A stretch of 37,770 bases of DNA from positions 1 to 37,770 of the forward strand of contig JAAZCZ010000109.1 in assembly GCA_012513005.1 (NCBI GenBank), given 5' to 3'. How positions within the stretch are numbered: position 1 is the first letter of the stretch; each line of letters starts with the position of its first letter. The notes under the pieces were generated by a model. It worked only from the letters and a program-made list of their open reading frames with translations, was not told the DNA's origin and searched no databases. This document shows, one piece after another, positions 29,249 through 37,770 of the stretch. The position numbers and the translations under genes are program-made. This DNA is from Oscillospiraceae bacterium (GTDB lineage: Bacteria > Bacillota > Clostridia > Oscillospirales > Oscillospiraceae).

Positions 29249-29593
29249 GTGGAAGATAAAATATATACGTCAAGACTGTCCGACTTTTATAAAGACCTCC
29301 TCACAGAAAAGCAGCGCGAGTATTTCCTATCCTATGTAAACGACGACCTCTCGCTCTCAGAAATTGCAGATATAAGCGGCATAAGCAGGCAGGGTGTTTG
29401 GGATACTATTAAAAAAGCAAGCAAAATGCTAAACGACTTTGAAAGCAAAGTGGGATATATGCAGTACTACGACAAGGTGAGTAGTGCTTTAGATGCAGCC
29501 CAGGCTCATCTTACTGAGCTTTCAGAGCATAAAGACAGCAGTGTAAGTGAGTGTGCCAAAAGGGCAATAGATGCCCTTAGCAGCATCAGGTGA
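29249..29593 (+). CDS. ylxM: YlxM/UPF0122 putative HTH protein, SRP-associated
   Basis: LLTEKQREYFLSYVNDDLSLSEIADISGISRQGVWDTIKKASKMLNDFE; located directly before ffh. Confidence 0.92.
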   Translation: MEDKIYTSRLSDFYKDLLTEKQREYFLSYVNDDLSLSEIADISGISRQGVWDTIKKASKMLNDFESKVGYMQYYDKVSSALDAAQAHLTELSEHKDSSVSECAKRAIDALSSIR

Positions 29594-29611
29594 TTAATAT
29601 CGGAGGTTATT

Positions 29612-30961
29612 ATGGCATTTGAAAGCCTGTCAGATAAGCTAAACGAAACCTTCTCACGCCTTAAAGGCAAGGGTCGTTTAACCGAAATGGACATAAACGA
29701 AGCCATGCGAGATGTGCGACTTGCACTCTTAGAGGCCGATGTGAGCTTTAAGCTTGTTAAAGACTTTATAGCAAAAGTCAGCGAAAGAGCCAAGAACAAA
29801 GAGGTCCTAGAGAGTCTCTCGCCGGCTCAAATGGTAATTAAAATAGTAAACGATGAGCTTTGCACTCTAATGGGCAGCGAAAACCGCAAGCTAAACATGT
29901 CCTCAAAACCGCCAACGGTAGTTATGATGGTAGGGCTTCAGGGAGCAGGTAAAACAACAAACGCAGCCAAGCTTGCAGGCATGTTTAAAAGGCAGAATAA
30001 AAGGCCGCTACTTGTCGCCTGCGACGTATACAGACCGGCTGCAATACAGCAGCTTGAAACAGTCGGCAAGCAGCTCGATATACCTGTGTTCCAGCAGGGG
30101 CAGGGAAATCCTGTAGAAATTGCACAAGCCGGCATAGAAAACGCAAAACGCTACGGTAACGACTTAGTGTTCTTAGACACTGCAGGTCGCTTGCACATAG
30201 ACGAAGAATTGATGAACGAGCTTTCAGCAATAAAAAAAGCAGTTAACCCCGCGGAAATTATGCTCGTTGTAGATTCCATGACAGGTCAGGATGCGGTAAA
30301 CGCAGCCACAGCATTTGACGAGGCTCTGGAAATTACCGGAATACTCATGACAAAGCTCGACGGTGACGCCAGGGGCGGCGCCGCTCTCTCAATCAGCGCA
30401 GCAACAGGAAAGCCTATCAAATTTGTCGGCACGGGCGAAAAACTCGATAAAATCGAAGCCTTCTACCCGGACAGAATGGCAGGCAGGATTTTAGGCATGG
30501 GCGACGTGCTCACCCTTATAGAAAAAGCAGAGCACAGCTTTGACGAAAAAAAGACTCTGGAAATGGCAGAGCGCCTAAAACAAAATAAGTTCACACTCAC
30601 AGACTACTACGAGCAGCTCACATCGCTCAAAAAAATGGGCTCACTCGACGATATAATGGGAATGATACCCGGCATGAATTCAAAAAAGCTCCAAGGAGTA
30701 AAGCCGGACGAAAAGGCCCTTTCAACAACAGAAGCAATAATACTCTCAATGACACCCAAGGAGCGGGATAACCCTGCTATCTTAGGCAGCTCAAGAAAAA
30801 AGCGAATAGCGGCAGGAAGCGGAACCTCGGTAGTCGAGGTAAACAGGCTCATAAAGCAGTTTGAAATGATGCAGAGTATGATAAAGCAGTTTTCCGGGAA
30901 CAGCAGAAAACTCAAAAAACTCGGAAAATTCGGCGGCATGGGCGGTCTGCCCGGTTTTTAA
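29612..30961 (+). CDS. ffh: Signal recognition particle protein Ffh
   Basis: GLQGAGKTTNAAKLA, DVYRPAAIQQL, DTAGRL, TKLDGDARGGAALS, Met-rich M domain. Confidence 0.97.
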   Translation: MAFESLSDKLNETFSRLKGKGRLTEMDINEAMRDVRLALLEADVSFKLVKDFIAKVSERAKNKEVLESLSPAQMVIKIVNDELCTLMGSENRKLNMSSKPPTVVMMVGLQGAGKTTNAAKLAGMFKRQNKRPLLVACDVYRPAAIQQLETVGKQLDIPVFQQGQGNPVEIAQAGIENAKRYGNDLVFLDTAGRLHIDEELMNELSAIKKAVNPAEIMLVVDSMTGQDAVNAATAFDEALEITGILMTKLDGDARGGAALSISAATGKPIKFVGTGEKLDKIEAFYPDRMAGRILGMGDVLTLIEKAEHSFDEKKTLEMAERLKQNKFTLTDYYEQLTSLKKMGSLDDIMGMIPGMNSKKLQGVKPDEKALSTTEAIILSMTPKERDNPAILGSSRKKRIAAGSGTSVVEVNRLIKQFEMMQSMIKQFSGNSRKLKKLGKFGGMGGLPGF

Positions 30962-31018
30962 TGCGGCATAGCGCGACTGCGCTTTGCATATAGAGATACT
31001 AATTTGGAGGTGAAATAC

Positions 31019-31255
31019 ATGGTAAAAATCAGACTTCGCAGAATGGGAGCAAAGAAAGCCCCTTTCTACAGAATTGTGGTTGCAGACTCTCGCGCTCCTC
31101 GTGACGGAAGATTCATTGAGGAACTGGGAACATATGATCCTACAGCCGAAAGCAACAAGCTCAAGGTAAACCTCGAGCGTGCAAAATACTGGGTATCCCA
31201 AGGAGCCCAGCCTACCGAGACTGTCAGGGTCCTGCTCAAGAAAGCAGAAGCGTAG
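31019..31255 (+). CDS. rpsP: 30S ribosomal protein S16
   Basis: [41 protein letters not shown]. Confidence 0.97.
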   Translation: MVKIRLRRMGAKKAPFYRIVVADSRAPRDGRFIEELGTYDPTAESNKLKVNLERAKYWVSQGAQPTETVRVLLKKAEA

Positions 31256-31270
31256 GCCAAAGGAGTAGTA

Positions 31271-31501
31271 ATGAAAGAGCTATTGACCTATATTATTCAG
31301 AGCCTCGTTGACAATCCAAACGAGGTTTCGGTGACCGAGCGCAATGTCTCCGGCGACATCATTTTTGAGGTCAGGGTCGAAGACTCGGATATGGGCAAGG
31401 TCATAGGCCGTCAAGGCAGGATAGTTAAAGAAATTCGCGTTCTGATGAAGGCGGTTGCCCAAAGAAAGGGCAAGAGAGTGTCTGTGGAAATCATGGACTA
31501 G
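31271..31501 (+). CDS. khpA: KH-domain RNA-binding protein KhpA
   Basis: MKELLTYIIQSLVDNPNEV...GKVIGRQGRIVKEIR (GxxG KH loop). Confidence 0.94.
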   Translation: MKELLTYIIQSLVDNPNEVSVTERNVSGDIIFEVRVEDSDMGKVIGRQGRIVKEIRVLMKAVAQRKGKRVSVEIMD

Positions 31502-31504
31502 TCA

Positions 31505-31535
31505 AAAGGGGGCGGTATTATGCCCCCTTTAGGTT
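31505..31535 (+). terminator. Intra-operon hairpin (attenuator or processing site) between khpA and rimM
   Basis: AAAGGGGGC-N8-GCCCCCTTT 9-bp stem; U-tract weak. Confidence 0.55.
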
Positions 31536-31553
31536 TATAAACGGAGAATTAAT

Positions 31554-32039
31554 TTGAGTATAAAGCTTATCAAAGTAGGAGAAATAGCAGGTGCACACGG
31601 TGTGCAGGGAGAGGTAAAAATATTCCCGCACTGCGACTCGGTAGAGTTTTTGCAGGGCTTTAAAGAATTTTATATAGACGAAAAAAAGTATGCAGTGTCC
31701 GCTTCACGCAGGCACAAGGGCATGCTTTTGGCATTTTTAGAAGGAATAAACAGCAGAGACGATGTTGTTGCCATTTTAGGCAAAAGCGTGTTTATTAACA
31801 GGGCGGATGCCGACTTACCCGAGGGCAGCTTCTTTATTGAAGAAATAATAGGGGCTTCGGTAGTAGAAGAAAACGGCAATAAAATCGGCACACTAAAAGA
31901 AGTGATAGACGGAGTTTCGGGCTTTATATATGTAGTTAAAGGAAAAAAAGAGCACTTAATTCCGGCTGTACCGGAATTTGTTTTAAGCACGGATGCCAAG
32001 GAAAAGATCATAACAGTCAGGCTGATTGAAGGCATGTGA
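31554..32039 (+). CDS. rimM: Ribosome maturation factor RimM (TTG start)
   Basis: IKVGEIAGAHGVQGEVKIFPHCD; PRC-barrel region. Confidence 0.94.
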   Translation: MSIKLIKVGEIAGAHGVQGEVKIFPHCDSVEFLQGFKEFYIDEKKYAVSASRRHKGMLLAFLEGINSRDDVVAILGKSVFINRADADLPEGSFFIEEIIGASVVEENGNKIGTLKEVIDGVSGFIYVVKGKKEHLIPAVPEFVLSTDAKEKIITVRLIEGM

Positions 32040-32061
32040 ACAAAGACCAAAGAGGATTAAT

Positions 32062-33345
32062 ATGAAATACAGAGTAGACTTTTTAACGCTCTTTCCGAGC
32101 AGCATAGAGGCGATGATGGGCAAGAGCATAATAGGCAGGGCTGCAGAAGCCGGAACAATAGAGCTTGGCTACACTCAAATAAGAGATTATAGCGAGAATA
32201 AACAGATGCAGGTAGACGACTACCCCTATGGGGGCGGTTGGGGGCTTGTTATGAATGCACAGCCCTTAAAATCAGCATTGGACAGCATAAAAAATATAAG
32301 CACAAACAGAAAAACAAGAGTAATTTACCTCTCGCCCTGCGGCAGTGTTTTTAATCAGCAGCACGCGAAGAGGCTAAAAAATGACTATGATCACCTTGTT
32401 TTAATATGTGGTCATTACGAGGGCATAGACGAACGCTTTATTAATGCTTGTGTTGACGAGGAAATAAGCCTCGGAGACTTTGTATTAACCGGCGGCGAAA
32501 TTGCCGCAATGGCAGTTGCCGACAGTGTTTTGCGCCTTGTAGACGGAGTCTTGGCAGATGAGGAATGTTACACAGGAGAGAGCCATTGGGACGGGCTTTT
32601 GGAATATCCTCAGTACACCAGACCCGAGGTCTGGGAGGGCAGGCAAGTGCCGCCTGTGCTGCTCGGTGGAAATCATGAAAAAATATGCAAATGGCGCACC
32701 TTGCAGCAGATACATAGAACAAAAACAAGAAGAGCGGATATGTTCGCAAAATTCAAAGCTTCGGATGAATTCCAAAAAAATGCAGTAGAAAAGCTTTCAG
32801 GTAAAAAGCCCAAAAGACCTGAATTTATATGCCGAAGGGCAGAAAAATCCGACTTAGACGCAATAATGAATATAAAAAACCAGGCAAGCGAGCGACTAAA
32901 AGAAGCGGGCGTTATGCAGTGGCAAAACGGCACCCCGACAAAAGAGCTTTTTATTGAAGATATAGACACGGGCAGCGGCTGGATATTTGAAGAAAACGGC
33001 AACCCTGCCGGATATTTAAGTGTAAAAACAGATAAGGACACAGACTACGAAAAATATAGCAGCATTTGGCCCGGAGTAGAAGGTAGCTATATCGCCGTTC
33101 ACAGGATTATGACATCAAATGATTATGTAAACCTAGGCCTAGCCTCGGAGATGCTGGAATTTGCTGAGGATATCTGCCGTGGGATGGGCAGAGGGAGTGT
33201 GAGAATAGACACACACAGAGATAATAAGGCGATGCTTGCACTACTAAACAAAAATGATTATGTAAACTGCGGCTCAATAGAGCTTGACATACCGGAAAAA
33301 AACGACAGGATGAGGGAGGCGTTTTGCAAGCTGCTATGGAGCTGA
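32062..33345 (+). CDS. trmD: TrmD tRNA (guanine-N1-)-methyltransferase fused to C-terminal GNAT acetyltransferase domain
   Basis: TrmD: VDFLTLFPSSIEAMMGKSIIGRA, SPCGSVFNQQHAKRL, ICGHYEGIDERF, SLGDFVLTGGE; GNAT: FICRRAEKSDLDAIMNIKNQA..HRIMTSNDYVNLGLASEMLEFAEDICR..SVRIDTHRDNKAMLALLNKNDYVNCG, one uninterrupted frame. Confidence 0.92.
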   Translation: MKYRVDFLTLFPSSIEAMMGKSIIGRAAEAGTIELGYTQIRDYSENKQMQVDDYPYGGGWGLVMNAQPLKSALDSIKNISTNRKTRVIYLSPCGSVFNQQHAKRLKNDYDHLVLICGHYEGIDERFINACVDEEISLGDFVLTGGEIAAMAVADSVLRLVDGVLADEECYTGESHWDGLLEYPQYTRPEVWEGRQVPPVLLGGNHEKICKWRTLQQIHRTKTRRADMFAKFKASDEFQKNAVEKLSGKKPKRPEFICRRAEKSDLDAIMNIKNQASERLKEAGVMQWQNGTPTKELFIEDIDTGSGWIFEENGNPAGYLSVKTDKDTDYEKYSSIWPGVEGSYIAVHRIMTSNDYVNLGLASEMLEFAEDICRGMGRGSVRIDTHRDNKAMLALLNKNDYVNCGSIELDIPEKNDRMREAFCKLLWS

Positions 33346-34211
33346 CTGATATTAATGTAATAAAAATGCTCGGGAAAAAATACGGCTTTAAGTTTTCTAA
33401 ATCAATGGGGCAAAATTTCTTAACGGAGTCTTGGGTGCCCGAGCAGATTGCAGCCTCAATTGAGGATATAGAAAATAAAACCGTGTTTGAAATAGGTCCC
33501 GGCATAGGCTGCCTTACAAAAGAGCTTTTAATACGGGCGCAAAAGGTAGTGACAATAGAGCTGGATAAGAGCTTAGAACCTCTGCTGAAAGAAACGTTGG
33601 GAGCATACGATAATCTGAAAGTAATATACGCAGATGCTATGAAGCAGGATTTTACTAAGCTTGTTTCAGATAACGCAGAGGGAAGAGAAGCAGCCTTTTG
33701 TGCAAACCTGCCCTATAACATAACAAGTCCGATTTTAACAAAGCTAATAGATGCACAGGTTTTTAGCAGCATTACAATAATGATACAAAAGGAAGTAGCA
33801 GACAGAATTTGTGCTGCGCCGGGAACATCAGACTACGGGGCATTCACAGCGTATATTAACTGGCGATGCTCGGCAGAAAAGCGCTTTGATGTACAGCCCG
33901 ATGCCTTTTTCCCCATGCCCAAGGTGACATCGAGCGTAATATGCTTAAAACCGCTAAGAAAAGCACCCGCCGAGGTAAAAGAACAAAAGCTAATGCAAAG
34001 AATAATAAAAGCAGCATTTTCTCAAAGACGGAAAACCCTGCTAAACGCACTTTCGGCAGGGCTTAGCGAGTATAATAAGGCAGATATTGCCAAGGCAATT
34101 ATCAGTATCGGCATGGGAGAAAAGGTCAGAGGCGAGCAGCTGCATGTGACAGATTTTGCAAAGCTTTCGGATTTGCTCTCGGAAAAGCAAAAAATCAGCA
34201 AAATTGATTAG
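33324..34211 (+). CDS. rsmA: 16S rRNA dimethyladenosine transferase
   Basis: KSMGQNFLTESWVPEQI, VFEIGPGIGCLTKELL, CANLPYNITSPIL. TTG 33324 or ATG 33336 start. Confidence 0.95.
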   Translation: MQAAMELTDINVIKMLGKKYGFKFSKSMGQNFLTESWVPEQIAASIEDIENKTVFEIGPGIGCLTKELLIRAQKVVTIELDKSLEPLLKETLGAYDNLKVIYADAMKQDFTKLVSDNAEGREAAFCANLPYNITSPILTKLIDAQVFSSITIMIQKEVADRICAAPGTSDYGAFTAYINWRCSAEKRFDVQPDAFFPMPKVTSSVICLKPLRKAPAEVKEQKLMQRIIKAAFSQRRKTLLNALSAGLSEYNKADIAKAIISIGMGEKVRGEQLHVTDFAKLSDLLSEKQKISKID

Positions 34212-34396
34212 TTAACAAAAACAGAAATAATCATATTTTGTGAGATTTATAACACAAAAATTTACAAAAAGGGCTTTAATTTTTCTGAAAATTCATTATA
34301 CTGTATCTTGTGTGCATTAATTTATATATAAATGCCACAGCTAATATATCAGCAAACTTATTTTTAAGTATTCACCATAAGGAAAGGAAGTATTTT

Positions 34397-37036
34397 ATGA
34401 GCACTAAGTACGTTTACCTGTTTTCTGAAGGCAACGCCTCAATGAAAAACCTCTTAGGAGGTAAGGGAGCAAACCTTGCAGAGATGACACATATCGGCAT
34501 GCCGGTACCGCAGGGCTTTACAATCAGCACAGAAGCCTGCACCAAATACTACGAAGACGGAGAGAAAATTTCTCCAGCTATAGAAGCCGAAATTTTTGAA
34601 AATCTCGAAAAAATGCAGACACTTGTCGGCAAGAGATTCGGAGACGCCGAAAACCCACTTTTAGTTTCGGTTCGCTCAGGCGCCCGCGCATCAATGCCCG
34701 GAATGATGGACACAATCCTAAACCTCGGAATAAATGATGTCGTTGCAGCCCGCATGGCAGAAAAGAGCCAAAACCCCAGATGGGCATACGACAGCTATCG
34801 CCGCTTTATAGTCATGTTTGCCGATGTCGCAATGGGCTATGAGCGCAAAAAGTTTGATGCCGTTATGAACGAGCTCAAAAAAGAGCGTGGAGTCACAGGT
34901 GATAACGAGCTCACAGCAGACGACATGGTTGAGCTTTCAAATCGTTTCAAGGCTCTCTACAAGGAGATTTCCGGAACTGATTTCCCGCAGGAGCCCGAGG
35001 TTCAGCTTATGGCTGCAATTCGCGCAGTATTCGGCTCTTGGATGAACGAGCGTGCAATAATCTATCGCAGACTTAATAACATTCCCAGCTCATGGGGCAC
35101 AGCTGTCAACGTTCAGATGATGGTATTCGGCAACATGGGCGAAGATTGCGGCACAGGCGTTGCATTCTCCAGAGACCCGGCAAACGGCGAGAACAAGCTC
35201 TATGGTGAGTATCTCATGAACGCACAGGGCGAGGATGTTGTTGCAGGAATCAGAACACCCGAGTCCATTGAGCAGCTCAAATTCAAAAACAGCGAAGCCT
35301 ATGAGCAGTTTGCAGAGGCAGCTAAGAAATTAGAGCGCCACTATCAGGATGTTCAGGATATGGAGTTTACAATCGAGCAGGGCAAACTCTATATGCTTCA
35401 GACAAGAAACGGCAAGCGTACAGCTCATGCAGCACTTAAAATAGCAGTTGACCTAGTTGCAGAGGGAATAACAAGCAGGGAAGAGGCACTATTAAAAATA
35501 GACCCCAACCAGCTAAACACCCTTCTTCACCCGAGATTTGATGAAAAAGCTCTCAAAGAGACAAAGCCCATAGCAAACGGTCTTGCAGCCTCTCCCGGAG
35601 CTGCCTGCGGTGCTGTGTACTTCACTGCAGCAGAAGCAAAAGCCGGCGCAGAAAAGGGTCCGGTTATCCTTGTCCGCAACGAAACAAACCCCGAGGATAT
35701 CGAGGGAATGGTAGCAGCCAGAGGAATACTCACAGCCACAGGCGGCAGAACATCTCACGCAGCTGTTGTTGCAAGAGGAATGGGAACCTGCTGTGTAGCA
35801 GGCTGCGGCGCTCTTCGTATTCACGAGGATGCCAAGTACTTCACAGTTGACGATGTCAGAATAAACGAAGGCGACACAATCAGCTTAGACGGCTCAACAG
35901 GCAATGTCTATGTCGGTGCTCTGCCCTTAGTTGACGCCACAGTATCCGGCGACTTTGCAACAGTCATGGGCTGGGCAGACGAAATCAGATGCATGAAGGT
36001 AAGAACCAACGCCGACACACCGCGTGACGCTAAAAACGCAATCAACCTTGGCGCAGAGGGCATCGGTCTCACAAGAACAGAGCATATGTTCTTTGAGGTA
36101 GACAGAATCCCCGCCATGCGTGAAATGATACTCTCAGACACACTAGAGCAGCGCCGCCGCGCACTTGCTAAGCTTCTTCCGATGCAAAGAGGCGACTTCG
36201 AGGGGATTTTCGAGGTCATGGGCGAGCGCCCTGTCACTATCCGTCTGTTAGATCCTCCTCTGCACGAGTTCTTACCCACAGAGGAAAAGGATATCCGCGC
36301 ACTTGCAGAGGATATGGAGATAGACTTTGAGGCACTCAAGGGCACAATCCGCAGCATGCACGAAGCAAACCCGATGATGGGCTTCCGTGGCTGCCGTCTC
36401 CCGGTCAAGTACCCTGAGATAGCCGAAATGCAGACAAGAGCAATAATCGAAGCTGCAATTAATGTCAAAAAGAACTTCGGCTACAACCTTGTTCCCGAAA
36501 TAATGATTCCCTTGACCTGCGAGTTTAAGGAGCTTAAATATGTTTCCGACATAGTCCGTGAAACTGCCGACTTAGTAATAAAAGAGTCCGGAATCAGCCT
36601 TGACTATCTTGTTGGAACCATGATAGAAATCCCGCGCGCTGCCTTAACAGCCGATACAATAGCAGAGGATGCTGAGTTCTTCTCCTTCGGAACAAATGAC
36701 CTAACTCAGATGACCTTCGGTTTCTCAAGAGACGATGCTGCTAAATTCCTGCCCTCCTACTACGACAAGAACCTCCTAGAGAATGACCCCTTTGAGAGAC
36801 TAGACCAAGTAGGAGTCGGCAAACTCGTTGAGATGTCCTGCGTACTCGGCAGAAAGACACGCCCCGATCTTCACCTCGGAATCTGCGGTGAGCACGGCGG
36901 CGAGCCCAGCTCAGTAGAGTTCTGCCACAGATGCGGTCTTGACTATGTTTCCTGCAGCCCATTCCGCGTTCCTATAGCAAGATTGGCAGCAGCACAGGCT
37001 CAAATCAAGACCCCGCGTGAAAAGCACCACGCATAA
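34397..37036 (+). CDS. ppdK: Pyruvate, phosphate dikinase
   Basis: YLFSEGNASMKNLLGGKGANLAEMT, GGRTSHAAVVARGMGTCCVAGC (phospho-His), C-terminal PEP-utilizing TIM barrel; start at 34397 with aggaaag RBS. Confidence 0.97.
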   Translation: MSTKYVYLFSEGNASMKNLLGGKGANLAEMTHIGMPVPQGFTISTEACTKYYEDGEKISPAIEAEIFENLEKMQTLVGKRFGDAENPLLVSVRSGARASMPGMMDTILNLGINDVVAARMAEKSQNPRWAYDSYRRFIVMFADVAMGYERKKFDAVMNELKKERGVTGDNELTADDMVELSNRFKALYKEISGTDFPQEPEVQLMAAIRAVFGSWMNERAIIYRRLNNIPSSWGTAVNVQMMVFGNMGEDCGTGVAFSRDPANGENKLYGEYLMNAQGEDVVAGIRTPESIEQLKFKNSEAYEQFAEAAKKLERHYQDVQDMEFTIEQGKLYMLQTRNGKRTAHAALKIAVDLVAEGITSREEALLKIDPNQLNTLLHPRFDEKALKETKPIANGLAASPGAACGAVYFTAAEAKAGAEKGPVILVRNETNPEDIEGMVAARGILTATGGRTSHAAVVARGMGTCCVAGCGALRIHEDAKYFTVDDVRINEGDTISLDGSTGNVYVGALPLVDATVSGDFATVMGWADEIRCMKVRTNADTPRDAKNAINLGAEGIGLTRTEHMFFEVDRIPAMREMILSDTLEQRRRALAKLLPMQRGDFEGIFEVMGERPVTIRLLDPPLHEFLPTEEKDIRALAEDMEIDFEALKGTIRSMHEANPMMGFRGCRLPVKYPEIAEMQTRAIIEAAINVKKNFGYNLVPEIMIPLTCEFKELKYVSDIVRETADLVIKESGISLDYLVGTMIEIPRAALTADTIAEDAEFFSFGTNDLTQMTFGFSRDDAAKFLPSYYDKNLLENDPFERLDQVGVGKLVEMSCVLGRKTRPDLHLGICGEHGGEPSSVEFCHRCGLDYVSCSPFRVPIARLAAAQAQIKTPREKHHA

Positions 37037-37065
37037 AATTAAGCTATAAGAGCAAAACAATATAG

Positions 37066-37106
37066 AAATACCCCTGATGTGATAATTTACATCAGGGGTA
37101 TTTTTT
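37066..37106. terminator. Bidirectional terminator between ppdK and fbp
   Basis: AATACCCCTGATGT...ACATCAGGGGTATT with T-run. Confidence 0.87.
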
Positions 37107-37122
37107 ATTGCATTGTTTTAAA

Positions 37123-37770
37123 TCAGCTCTCTGCTAATTCTCCCAAACGGTACTTTCCGAGCAGATATTTAAGTGCGGAAATTCTCTCATTCAGACCGGC
37201 AGCCTTATCAGTGTCAGCTATATACCGCCTTTTTGAGAAGCTCAAAACAGGCACAGACTCAGATTCCATGTCAACATTGTCGGATAAAACCTTTGTAACG
37301 CCCTCAAACGGTCTGTGGGATTTAAGCCTCAGCCCGTGGGAGCTGTATATAAGCGTGTAGCCTGCAATTCCTGTTGTTGACTGATACGCTTTGCAAAAAC
37401 CGCCGTCAATAATAAAGAGCTTGCCACCCGCCTTAACGGGGCTCTCTCCCTTTTTAGCCTTAACGGGTGTGTGCCCGTTTATAATATGACCCTCTTTGGG
37501 GCAAAGTCCGAATTCGACTAATATATCAGAGATTACTTCGCTATTTTCCCAATAATCGAAATAGGGATTTTTAGGTTCAACCCAGGTGCTCCTATCGTCA
37601 ATCATAGCCCGTTCAAATGTGTGGAAGCTTCTGCCGGAAAAAGGACTGTTCTTGCCGCACCAAAGATACCACATAAGATCAAGAAAACTCTCCTCACCCA
37701 GATTCCATGCACTTCTCACAACACTGTCGGCAAAATCCATCAGCGCCTTGCCTGAGTATTTCTTGCCCTC
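37123..37770 (-). CDS. fbp: Fructose-1,6-bisphosphatase class III, C-terminal part (truncated by window edge)
   Basis: LMWYLWCGKNSPFSGRSFHTFERAMIDD, IINGHTPVKAKKGESPVKAGGKLFIIDGGFCKAYQSTTGIAGYTL; frame remains open to 37770. Confidence 0.94.
   Translation of the reverse strand, partial: EGKKYSGKALMDFADSVVRSAWNLGEESFLDLMWYLWCGKNSPFSGRSFHTFERAMIDDRSTWVEPKNPYFDYWENSEVISDILVEFGLCPKEGHIINGHTPVKAKKGESPVKAGGKLFIIDGGFCKAYQSTTGIAGYTLIYSSHGLRLKSHRPFEGVTKVLSDNVDMESESVPVLSFSKRRYIADTDKAAGLNERISALKYLLGKYRLGELAES

Noticed and set aside
32775-33345. TrmD-GNAT as two separate genes with a missed start
   Set aside because: Single uninterrupted frame with no RBS or start visible at the domain boundary, though internal initiation cannot be fully excluded without experiments.
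35908-36468. 186-aa antisense ORF inside ppdK (and 35513..35824, 35527..35739)
   Set aside because: Opposite a strongly conserved CDS; Ser/Ile-rich, no domain signature or RBS; typical shadow ORFs.
1-37770. CRISPR arrays, tRNA/rRNA genes, transposases, prophage genes
   Set aside because: No regularly spaced repeats, cloverleaf-like CCA-ended sequences, rRNA segments or mobile-element ORFs were recognised by reading; a tRNAscan/Infernal run would be decisive.

Overview
Firmicutes/Clostridia-like chromosomal segment. Left end (1-5283) is the distal ribosomal-protein/alpha operon: secY(partial)-adk-map-infA-rpmJ-rpsM-rpsK-rpsD-rpoA-rplQ. Next comes a two-gene membrane-protein pair of unknown function. 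A long minus-strand block follows: Trp-specific T-box + trpB2-like gene, rhomboid, macrodomain protein, threonine aldolase, CIRCE-controlled ClpE-like ATPase, CvpA, WD40-like protein, truA, ecfT, ecfA2, ecfA1, methyltransferase, an SBP lipoprotein, and an NSS-family transporter. A mixed region holds a phosphoribosyltransferase, tadA, mscS, an alpha/beta hydrolase, a small lipoprotein with no canonical start codon, a coiled-coil protein, lgt and two M16 peptidases. The ylxM-ffh-rpsP-khpA-rimM-trmD-rsmA operon, ppdK and a partial class III fbp complete the window. Most notable observations: (1) the amino-acid-binding-like lipoprotein at 18677-19489 reads as a natural circular permutation of the SBP_bac_3 fold, with the canonical C-terminal segment moved to the N-terminus, and it heads the MTase-ecfA1A2T-truA gene string; (2) a TrmD-GNAT acetyltransferase fusion; (3) an orphan trpB2 under a Trp (TGG specifier) T-box; (4) a perfect CIRCE overlapping the -10 of a zinc-finger ClpE-like gene; (5) a lipoprotein gene whose only plausible start is AUA/AUU; (6) an uncharacterised two-gene membrane module; (7) a palindromic shared -35 in a divergent promoter. 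All family calls are from reading translations; no database search was run.
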